A DNA stretch of 64,000 nt, from assembly GCF_000003815.2 (NCBI RefSeq), contig NC_049988.1, positions 1,395,703-1,459,702 on the forward strand, read 5' to 3'. The DNA is from Branchiostoma floridae (Eukaryota; Chordata; Leptocardii; Amphioxiformes; Branchiostomatidae). Under the pieces are notes generated by a model. The model ran no database searches and was not told the origin of the DNA. It saw nothing but the letters and a program-made list of their open reading frames with translations. The translations under genes were made by a program, and so were the position numbers. Shown in pieces: positions 24,007 through 36,000 of this stretch. Position 1 is the first letter of the stretch; each line of letters opens with the position of its first letter.

Positions 24007-27000
24007 TCACACTGCACTGCACGGGTCTCCGTTTTCATCATGGAATGTCATCCCTGGTGTAACACTGGGCGGCGTCCGGGACTGCCGGGTGGTGACGATG
24101 TCATCGCTGAAGGATGTCAGCTGGGTTGCCACGTTGTCATCATGGCCGTCCAGTTCCTGGACTTTCTGGCCCCTGAAGGGTGAAAAAAGGGTGGCACATG
24201 TCAATACTTGCGATAAAATTAGTATAGTTTAAGTATTACATGTAGCTAGTACAGTGTAAGATTGTACGTGAAATGACAAAGGTTAACAGCAGACTGCAGC
24301 ATTGCTGTATATGTGGTGCACTTCTTATTTGTAATATTCATGTCAAAGAAAGACATGAGGTCTTTCATAACAATGCAAACATGCAAGGTTTCCTGAAGTA
24401 GATTCAACTTTTGACACAAGTGCAAGTTATGATCAGAGTGATAGTAACAGTCCAGATCATAACATAGCTACCTAGTACCTGTACCTTTTTTCTATAATAA
24501 ATGACACTCTGCAGCATTGAACAAAAACAATTATGCTGTTAGTACAGTATTTGGCAGAAGTTGCAACAAAACAAAACAGATAATAAAATCACTGGGACTG
24601 AAATTGTTCCTACAAGAAAGGGAAATGATAGTGTTAAGATAAGTTAGTGATGTTGAAACAAACAACACAAAACTATCAATTCAAAACTATCTGTTGCATG
24701 TACAACAAAGATACAAGTTGCCTAATCTGTTGAACCACCAGAAGAAATCTCCATGATTCATGTACTTACTTGATACTGTGAGTAGAGAGGAATGAAGAGT
24801 CAATACACCACACATGCAAAAGAAAATAGTAGTCACCAATTAGCAAATCAACTCAAAGGTTAGTAAAAGCCATTGTAAACAAAGCTACACCAATGAAAAC
24901 TTAAATCATTTCAATGATAAGTAATACCAAAAATGTTAGATAGAGTTAGGAATTAGCAAGGAAAATTAGGATTATTTCAAGTAATGTTGTTAATACAAAA
25001 ATATTGTGGTAGTGGCAAGATTAACATAATTATTACAATCAATCTTTGATGTCATTGAGTTATTTGAAAGTATGACATTCAAAGAAACCTACTTTTTCTT
25101 GAAGAAAATGTTTTTAAGGGACTTCTTTAGACCCTTCTTCTTCGGAGATACAGAAGAAGGAGCAGCTTCCTCTGGAGGAGTGGGTTTCCTCTTCTTCTCC
25201 TTTCTCTCTTTGGGGATGGGAATCTTTTCTACTGTGGGCTGTTCCTCACTCCAAACACCTGCAGGTTCATACAAGGTAAGTAATCATTCTTGACAGTAAT
25301 GACAGTGACCGGGCACCATGACAATATTGTCTTAACAGCATCAAACCCCAGTTGTTTTCTTATCTGGCACATGTTGGTTTCCAATCTAACGGCTGAGGAC
25401 ACAAAAATCCTGAGACCACTGAAGTATCACTCACCTGTGAGTTTCTGAGGTACTGGTTCCTCTGGTGTGCGTTTCTTCCCTGATGAAAACCTTACAGACA
25501 CGTCTCCATTAGGAGTGGATCGTTTTGTTCCACCAGAGGAGGGAGGAGTCTGTCTGTGTCTCTGTCTAGGCTGGACAGGCTGCACGTTTTCTTGTGTCAA
25601 GCTCTTGGCAAGAGCCATTGCTAGCTGCTGTTTAGAAGGTGAGGGCTCAGAGACTCCATCTGGAGCGTTTCTTATCACTGTCCTTCCATCGCGAACATCG
25701 AAGGCACTGACGGCATGTCTGGTCTGGTTTGAGTGGGGACGGGTAACGGAGACCATGTTGGCAGGCATTGTATTGTTCAACTCTGCCTTGGAGGACTTTT
25801 TGGTTCTGGACGGTGCATGAGTGAGAAGAGAAGGCTGGTACTGAGGAGGGTCCAAGGGAGGCTCATCGATGTCATCCCTGTCCCGTATCAACCATGGCAT
25901 GCTGCGATGGTGAGTGGGGATGTAGTCCTGACTGCTGCCCTCGGAGGGTGCATAATAGTTGTTATACTGGTCCCTGTAGGACTCGTCACTATCATACCTG
26001 GGGACACCTGGGTCCAGCATGTGTTCGTACTGACGGCGATGTCTGGGTTTCGGTCTGGGCGGAAGGTTCCTGACAGTCCTAGGTGGAGGGATGGGAGAGC
26101 TGGATCTGTAGTTGTGAAACTGTTCGTCTCTACTGTATCTCCTCTGGCCGTACTCATCGTCATACTCATCATAAGGCGCCCGTTTGTGCTGTCTCCTGTC
26201 CTCCTCAGGAAACCTGGGTCTGTGCTCATCCTCCCTGTCCTTGCCTGCACGTCTTCTCTGCCGAGCAGCTGCTTTGGCAAACCTGGCAACAAATAGCAGA
26301 ACCATAAGTTGTGTTGTAGGCTGGAAAATGTCTTTTTTAAGGTCAAAATCAAAGGGAAATCAGGTGTTGTGACAGTCCTGGGGAAGCTTAGCTGCTAGAA
26401 ATAACCATTTTGTCTTTTGCACATTAAAATTCTGATGGAGTACTTCAATGAGACCTACTTTCTGGAAAATGAATTGAAATCTATACTCTCTTATAAGAGC
26501 TGTCGATTCTAGCAAATTCATATTTTCATGTCAATTCAAACCAGATTTCTATAAAGGAATGGTTGTATCAACTTGTATGATAAGTTACCTTCGAGTGGTC
26601 GAGGGAGAAGGTACTCTTGGCCCCTTGTCCTCAGAGTGCACCCCACTGTCCCTTGTTGTAGTGCTGCCACTGTTGAAAGTGACATCATAGCTGCTACCAC
26701 TGTTGACATAGATAACATTTAACATCAATGAATGCCTTGTACATCTTACATACACATCAATATTTGTTAGTGCTGTTTTTTTTAACTAGTGGCTTTTTAA
26801 ACTAGTGCTGGTGACCAATGAAAAGACGTATTCTACCATTACAAAGCCCTTAACTCCTTTGAGTCTCAGATCCAAGCTCCAACTTGGTCCTCCAGTGCTA
26901 TCACTATTCAGTGCTACCACAAAGCAGACCCTGAGTGAAGCGAGACTTTCAGACTCCTAACTACTGTATGTTACACAGCTCAGACCTCCTGCTGGGGGAC

Positions 27001-30000
27001 GGCTCCTCCCCTGCTGCCACCCGTGCTGCCGTCTCCATGGAGCTGTTGTACTGGTCCAGGAACCTCTGCAGCTTCTCCAGGGAGCTCTGCAGGTAGTAGT
27101 GGTCAGGGTGGTCACTTCTGGTGTGCTTCAGCAGTTTCTAAAGGGAAAACAGGGCAATCATGAACATTCATGCCTGAATTACTGCTATATATACATATTC
27201 TGTGAAAAGTTTCATTAGGTTTGCATGTCACTGAATAAAGAGACTCTTCTTACACAACCACTGCTTTACTTCCACAGATGTTCCACTGACATTTCGGTGA
27301 CCGCCTATCACCTTCCTCAGGTCAATTCTGACTGGTTGACATTGTACCGCAGCAATACTTGTCACTGCTTCGCCTATTGGGTCAGTTAGTCCTCACTCAT
27401 AGTGAGCAATTGGGGTGGTCTCAATCATGATGTTTCTGACCTAGGGCGAAGAGTTGCTGTTACAGTTCCAATCATGTAACCCGTAACCTTGAGTGGCCTT
27501 CAGGCCTTGTTACGTGGTGACCATTGAGTAAAAAAAAAAAAAAAAGAAAGATGCGGTATGCATGCATATTACTGGCACCAGACAGTAGTGGTGCTGAACA
27601 GGATAGAAAAGAGTCAGTAGATTAGCACCCACCTGGAAGAAGATGACATATTGTGGTATCCTCTGTACAGGAGCCAGGAGGATGGAGGCCACATCACCAG
27701 CTCCTTTGTCCATCCTCGACATGCAGTTCTGAGGGGGATAAATTGTATTTTATTATCAATATCATCATTTACTGCTGCACAGTTTTCATAACTTCTTTTA
27801 CATTATACAGTCATTATCTCTATCTTTTCATCTATTGTTTTCTACCCTTTTACTAAACAACCTTGCAAAACCGACATCTGTAGCCATACCTTAATGAACT
27901 TTCGAAATCTGCCAGAGTGTCTCCTGTTGTGATTCAGTGTTGTCATGGCATCTGGGAAGTCTTTCACATACTCCACATACAGGTCCAGGAAGTTTTTCTG
28001 GAAAAAAACAACAACATGATAAGAACTCCTCAAAGTAGCAAATTCATCACAAGTTTAGGATAGATCTACTTTCAAATCGAGACAACAGCGATTTAACTTT
28101 TCTTAAAATCATAAGAGCTTGTTGATATATTTCCTGCAATCAGTTTGGTACTAGTCTATGTTTTATGATTGAAAATATCATCTGTTCCATTGATATACAT
28201 CTCTCTCCAGGGATAAACAAGTCCATTAGCCCGATTGTTCCGGGAAAGTACAAGTGCTGTTCGGGCAAGTAGAAGTGCTTCCCCACTTGCCCACGGGCAA
28301 GTAAGAATTTCCAGATGTGACCCGCACAAATTACCACTGAGTGTGACAGCACATGGGGCTGAATGCCTGCCTATATTGACCATGTCATTTTTAAGCCAGT
28401 AGAAACATCGATTTTGGATGATAGGGCCACATCAAACCTCAAACTGAAAAAAACAAACTGAAAGTGAAAATACATAGAAAAATGTAATTTAAATTTCTGG
28501 CAAGTGAAAATTTGGTTCGGGCAAGTAAATTTATTATGTACTTGCCCGATAGGACAAGTGAATTTTTGAAATCTTGTCTAACCCTACTCTCTCTCTCTCT
28601 CTGACCGGTTTAGCGTCTGTTCTTCCCTGTAGCAGGGGTTGGACGTGTCGCCAAGACGTTATATACATATCAACAAGATCATCATAGGTGCAAAACAACA
28701 ACAACTGTTTTTTAACACTGGTGCTGACAGCCATACAGCCATACTTTTATCACAGTTTGAAAATCCAATCCAACACAAATATACATGTAACCATGACTGC
28801 TGAATCCTAGAGCCTGAGTGTGTGAGTTTTACCTGATCTGTTAGCTGCCCACAGATGTCCCCTATCACCCCCTGCCACGCCCTGTTGTCCTTCCTCCCCT
28901 GCATCTTCCTCAGCAGACTGCTGTGGTTCATGTGCAGTCTCTGGAGTACAGCTGGGAACATTGCACTGCACAGACACAACACACACATTAACTACATTGC
29001 TAATGTACCAAAGGAAGAACTCTTACACCATCAGAAACACTTTGGTTGTGCTCAATAATTTTTGTCTAAATTAACAGACTCTTGTCCCTAACCGTTCCTT
29101 AATCCACTGACAATGTAAGTAGCAACCCACTATTTACAGCAGACACCTTCCTCTACATATGATTGTAGCACTCCAAGCAAAAACACAGGATTGACACCTA
29201 ACATACATCTACTACTCCCCAAACTGCTCCTATTTTCCCACCTGATTTCTCTGCTGGACACCAGGTCAGCCTGGCGCAGTGGTTCCACCACCTTCTCCTG
29301 CAGGGCTGCCAGGTACGACACATACTGACTCTCACTCTCCACAAAGTCTTGGGTTATGCTGCCTCGCAAGCCTGGGTTAGATATGGAGAAAAAAAGGAAT
29401 AGTAAGATGTCAATCTCCTATTTTGTAAAGAAAAAGTGCACCATTCAATTGTACTACATGTATGATTAGCAGACGTGTCCCCAGCACTTCAACTTAACAT
29501 AAATGGCAGTCTTTTTGTCTACCAGTCAGTATGCTACAGGTTACAATGGCATTGGCAACAGGTCTGAGGCAAGAGAAACACAGGCAGACTACAGTAATCT
29601 TACAGGAACTGCAAGTACTGGTTGACGGCACATTTGTTTTGTAACGGAAATCATGATCTTCTGACCTTCTGCACTGTTGTTGTTCCTGTGGTTTTTCTTG
29701 GGTGGCGTTCGTAGGGACTTACTCACCTGGAACACACAAGACAAACAATACTTCAGGAGGTGGTGGTGCATGCTGTTAATGCCTAGAAATACAGGTCAAG
29801 TGGACCTGTTCAGGCACTAAGTACAAGTACGTGCATGGAATAAAGAGAAGCACAGTACGTTGTCACGTATCACATGTAATACACATATAAGACACAACCA
29901 AGGAGTTGATAAAATCTTCTTTTACGACAACCGACCATACAGATTTTGGCTACAAGCCGAAGCATATGCTGAAGCATACTGGACAAACTACCAACTTTCG

Positions 30001-33000
30001 AGAAAACAATGAGTGTGAAGGAAATTACTGTAATTCCTGATTTTTTCAATGTACTGTTATGTTCACGGTTTTCACTGTGATGACTGTAACGTGAATTTAT
30101 CATTACTGATAACAAATAAATCACAATCTTTTTTACATGGACCTGCCGATACCGTGAACATTTAGTTCCGAGAACAAGTTAAATTTTCTCAGAACGTGAA
30201 AGTTTGGTACTGAGAAGACAAAGTGAATTACAGTATAAGAGTAATAGCTCAGTGGGGCTGACTTGCTAAATACAATCTTTCTGAATTGTCATTTCAGCAT
30301 TTACATACAATATTTTCATTTTATCAAAAACTGACTTGAACCACCTGGATCTACAAGTAGGAATATCATGATCAAACATATCAACAACCCTGCCATCTGA
30401 CACCTGTACACAACAGTAGGATGAACCCAGATAAACACCTGTGACAAAACAAACAGGGTAACCTAACCCTGTACAGGTGACCAACATGTCACACTCCAGT
30501 GGAGCTACTGAACATCCATGCTAATGTGGACATACAAAGTGTCCTTTTTCACAATCACTGAGGCTTCCTCAGTTAAACATGGGGGTGTACAGGGGGGCTT
30601 TGGTAACCAAGACAACCTTTGATTCCATCAGTAGGGAAGCCAAGCAACACCCAGAACAACTCTTGAAGAGTTATTTACTTTTCATTAACCTAAGGGTTAA
30701 ACATTGAGGGGGGAACTCATCTTTCCATTGTCAGGACAATTTCAGATGCAAGGGGTAGCACCAATAAATCAAAACAAACTGCAAGTCATAGCAGGACTAA
30801 GCCTCTCTTTTAGAGAGTATACTACTGTGTAGTTTGCCAATTTATATCTGAAAGTCAAACAACAAAGAAAGTATTTCACCTTTTCCTAGATTAAAACCAT
30901 ATAGGCCAAGAGCACCTAAGTCCAGTGAGTCTCATGGTTGTATTATGTAAACTCAAATATTTTATCTGCAGGTACACTTCCTTCAAACACAATTGTATGT
31001 TTTTAGTTAAAGCTTTTCTTACTTCACATTTTTAATTGGGGAAACCCAATCTTGCCCCAAGCTAAAGTCTCCCCAACATAAGGGTCTTGTTGTCTTCACT
31101 CGTCCACTTTCAACTTATTTGCAGCCAATGGCTTCAAACAAACAAAAAACTTAATTAACCACCAAATTGCAACTTTAAAAGAAACAGATCATTAATTCTT
31201 TGCACAGATTAAGGTAGGATGACCATTTTCCAAAGTCTTGACCCTAAGCTGGAGTCTAGAGAAGAAGAGTCTACTGGAATGTTTTACTTTAGGTAAGAAT
31301 ATGCCAGTTTTGCCCAGGGCATATCTGGTTGCTACCTGTTTGCACACAGCTAATTGTACAGAGGGCCCATCAGTGGTCCCTGATGGGATTGGGAAAATTG
31401 GATATCATGTGGCTGCCTGGGGCAACCCCACTGTTGGTGGTGGTGTCCACTGTCTGATGAGCACCAAATTGCATTTGTTTTAGGGGAAATAGCTTCTTAT
31501 TGGAACAAATAACAACTTAAGCAACATTTTTTAGAATTTTTATAGTATCTAATATATTCTGAGGGATCTGAATGGATCTTGGTAGCATCATGTTCTGAAT
31601 CTGAGCTCAGGAGTTTTCTGCTTGAGTGGAATGCCATGTTGTAGGAGGATGTAGGAGGAGGAAGCTTGTACAGCAGGTGTGTGGCAAATCAATTAACAAC
31701 ACCTGTTTAATAAAAACTCACAGTTCAATACGTTAATAGTTTGATATATTTTGATGCATGTCCACAATTTCACACCTTTTTGCTCATGACCATAATACAT
31801 CCTGCTTAGGAATGGCACACTGAAGAATGTCAGATGCACAAGCTGGCATGCTACACAGATATCTGTCTTGCTGTATGAAAAGGAAACAGGTTCAACATGA
31901 ATACCTCCATCCGTTTAGTTGATGTGATGAAAAATGATTCCTCGTCCTCCTCGCTGGACGCCCCACTGCCGGCCTCCAGACACTGTTGCCGTAGCGACAG
32001 GCTGAGGCGGAGACTACGCTGGGCGGCACGTGTCAGGGAATCGTCCGAGTCCACCCCATTGTCCAGATCATCTGCAGATAGATAGGTGACAGATTGGCAA
32101 TTAGTAGTGTTGGATCTTGTACACCAGACAATCTGTCCTGATATCACAACTTTTCTAAAGAAGATATGAAAACATTAACCATCAGCACAAACAATCTTGT
32201 TTGAAGATGGATGTTAAGCCAAATGTCTTGGTCAGTGGACACACAAAGACTAGTCAGTGGTAGACAGCAATTCCATCATCACATTCTGTCTGGGATTTCA
32301 AACCTGCCATGTCGAAGTAAACATACACAAAATTACTGACGTAACAAGATCTGGATTGCTTCACCTGACAACCTGACATTACTTTGTTCCATTGTATATA
32401 TTGTCTTAATACAGGTCACATGTCAATTTTACATGCTGTTATATGAGATAAAATATTTCACTTACACTTAGGCCACACCAATTTAATTGGTTGGTTCCTG
32501 GATTTTTACAGTGAAAATATAGCAAACGGACATCATAAAAGCAATAGGCAGGGAGGAAAACTCGACTGTTTTTATTTTTCTAAAATCCGATGACCAACAA
32601 ATTGATGTGGCCTTGAGGTAATAAAAAATCTTAAGTACGAGTAAACAAATAACACTTTTGACAGACTTTCTACATTGATAAAGGAATACCAGGTATCAAA
32701 TTGAATGCAAGCCCCATATGACGCTTAATCTTATGGCAGTCATCCAATTTCTTTCATAATTTTGCAGTGAATAAATACTTTTCCGTTCTATTTGTCTTCT
32801 CGTCTTCAGGGACTGACATCAATAACAACCTTCCTTGCTGAGCAAGCATAAGTGGTCTGTAGACATTTGAGCATGCTTGTGAAACTCTATAAAGATGATA
32901 AATTTCAAAACCAAAATGTCCAATTTCCTAATGAAGTCCTTAAAAATATTCCATGGTTATGAATTTTTAAAGATTTAAATTTTGACCCAAATACTGGTAC

Positions 33001-36000
33001 TAACAAACATTAATATGCATGTTTGACCCCACCTTTACCCACGGCCACAAAGCTAAGAAATAAATCTCTATCATAGTCTATGACAGTTTAGGGTTAATTG
33101 ACCTGTTCTTCTACTCTCATACCACAAAACTGTCAATACCTGGTGCTGCCAGACTGGCCAGGTAAGGATGCAGCAGGGGGGAGACAGGGTGGGTGTCATC
33201 GTGCTCATCCTCTGCTCCACTGTCAGGGTCACTGGGCTGGTTACTATGACGATGAGAATGCTCCGAAGACTTGGACGGAGTAAGGTGCTCCTTTTTCCTG
33301 AAGCACATCCATGTGAAAACATATTATTTGTTTAGTAAGTATCTCTAGCAACCAAGATATGCTCAAATTTTCAATTAAGAACACCCTATATTTCATAGTG
33401 TTGATTTAGGCGGAAAGCGTAAATGAAATAATTTACTGCGCATGAGCCATGACCTATGCCCTCGGGCTCACGTGATTCATCCTGTCTCCCATGTAAAGCA
33501 GTCCGAGAGGACGTAGATCGCAGAGTTAACTTTTATGCAACTTTTTGTGCAAGTTTACGCGATTCGACATGCCAAAACGGGCCAAAAAATGTCCCGGGTG
33601 CGGGCAAGACAACTCCCTTCACCCCAACGGCAGAGGTAACAAGCAGTGTAAGGGGATCAGCCAGCCTGTCCACTCTGACACGGAGTCTGTAGAGACCACG
33701 CCGCCGGCGGGCGGCAAGGTCAAAGCCACCGCAGATCTGGAGAGGCGAAAAGCCGAGTTACAAGAGCAGCTTACGCAAGCCCGTTTGGAGAAGGAAGTCG
33801 CCGAGTTGGAGGAAGAGCTCCAGAAGGCACGCTGCAGCACAGAACCCGCCAAAGAGACCGATCCTACTCTTCCAAAGCCGACGGAGCTGCACAAGACAGA
33901 CCCCGCGCACACGAGTTTGTTGGGCCCCGGCGATATCACGTTACAGCAGTTACGTGACAACAGTCCTCTGCAGGCGCAGGTGACCGCAAAGTATCCAGAT
34001 CTTATCGGCTCTCGGAAGAAGACAGAAGGCAAGACCCTCTCCCCTGAGGCTTTCGTGTACAGTTTCGAGTCAGCAGAACCGAAAAAGTATGACGAGCTCA
34101 CGATGGAGGAGTTTTTAGTTGGAAGCATGGGCTTGTTACAAACAGCCGTCGCCTCCATGCCACAGTGGGAATTGGCGGGAAGGCTGTCTATCCTCCAATG
34201 CGCCTGTACGAAGTTGGCTAGATACAAGTGGCAAGTCGTGAGGAGCTTTCACGCAGCAGCGTTGCGGGAGGCGTTACGAAAACCGGGCTCCTGGTCGGCG
34301 GACTGGACCGACTTAAAAGAGATGTACTTTGATGCGGACCCAACACGTCTCAAGCCTTCTAGTGAAGCGACCAGTCAGGCACCCGCCGAAAAACCAAAGG
34401 CGCCTAAGTTTTGCTGGGCCTTCAACGAGAATGACTGCAGCGTCTCGTCCTGCGGGTTTGAGCATGCCTGTTCCTTCTGCTGGAAAAGACTGAACAGAAA
34501 ATACAAGCATTCTGAGACCGATTGTGAAAGGAAGAAGACAGATGCAAAGCGGTCTACCGGCGCCCAAGCCGCCGGGAGCACGGCCTGACAAACTCCCGGA
34601 CAAGCAAGCGCGGGAATCGGTAGCGTCACCGATTCAGTAGACGCGCAACACACTGTGAGTAGTGTCTTTGTTGGTGCCGATATCTTTGCCTCCCGAGAGG
34701 TTTCTGTTCCTGTTAGTTTTCGGGTTTCGCATAAAACCCGCAGTATTCATGTTGACGACCTTCCTCCGACGGAAGGCAGTGCAATGTTGCACATTCAGGA
34801 TGGTACGAGTTCATGTGACTTTGCTTCTCGTGACGATGACAGGGGTGAGGAGATGGACTCAACTGCTGCGACAAAAGCAGGTGCTGTTTTGCACAATAGG
34901 GACAGTATGTCTGAACTTGGTATCGATGGTAGTTTGCCGGCTTCGCAGAAAAACCGGAGTGATTATGTAGACTTATTTGCTTCAATAGAAGACGGTGCAG
35001 CCTTCCACCTTCCGGAAGGTACAAGTACATGTGCCTTCAACTCTCGTGATGATAATTATGGGGGAGGCTTCAGTGAAGTTTACTTTGACCTGCCCACTTC
35101 TACTGGCAGCACTCAGGCGCCGCACTTTCCGGACAGTGGTTCATGGCCTTCGACATTCGGCGATCGTGGGTCGTATATCTCGGAGATCGGGTTACAAGAT
35201 TTCCACAGAAGCAGCAATGTCAGCAGTTTCAAGACTGACATCGTAGTAATGTGTGACAATGAAGCCGCTGTAACGGTGTTGAACTCCGGTCTACAGTCGC
35301 CCTTGCAGCTGCTGGACTCCGAGGTTGACCAGGCCAAGAAGTCAGCCTTCGCAGCAGGCACCTACAGCGATTTCCGAACCCAGTGGAGAGCGTTCCTGTT
35401 ATTCTGCGAGTTTTTCGGACTTCCTGCAATTCCTACAGACTCTAAGACACTCACCAGGTTCGCGCAGTTCCTATCCCGCTCGCTGAAGAGCCCGAACAGT
35501 GTCCAGCTTTATGTTCATGGAGCGCGAACGCTGCAGCGCTTCCACGGCTTTGAGCCCCCACCAGCAGGCGGCTTCGAGCTAAAACTAGTCATTAATTCCA
35601 TCCGCAGGTCCTCCTCTCATGTGCCGCAACAAAAGCTCCCAATCACTCCAGCCATCTTGCTACGCATCCGGGAAGAGTTGGACTTGACGAGACCTCTGCA
35701 CGCGACGCTGTGGGCCGCCTTCTGTGTAGCGTTTTTCTCCTTACTCCGTAAGTCCAATCTGGTTCCAAAATCGCAGTCCTCCTTCGACCCAGCCAAACGT
35801 CTGACACGCCGGGCCATCCAAGTCTCCGGGGACTGTGTAGTGCTTCGTGTCACGTGGTCTAAGACCATACAATTCCGGCAAAAGGTGCTGCTACTTCCTC
35901 TACCAGAGCTGACGGGACATCCTCTGTGCCCGAAACACGCGTACCTTCACATGTGTAACATGATCCGGGCCCCCCTCGATGCACCTGCCTTTCTTGTACC

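Noticed and set aside
25467-26307. Long plus-strand frames opposite the RhoGEF 848-bp exon
   Set aside because: They mirror the antisense of a well-supported exon with matching splice phases and have no motifs of their own.
27270-27480. Sequence CCACTGACATTTCGGTGACC with CCTTCCTCAGGTCA in a RhoGEF intron
   Set aside because: Looks like a dispersed-repeat relic seen near the ends of some retroelements, but no coding region or boundaries allow a call.
28588-28603. CT-repeat as a functional element
   Set aside because: Short CTCTCT microsatellite beside a MITE end; nothing else suggests function.
33619-34227. Minus-strand 202-aa frame within the retroelement
   Set aside because: Antisense of the gag-like ORF1, which has a zinc cluster and coiled coil; composition effect.
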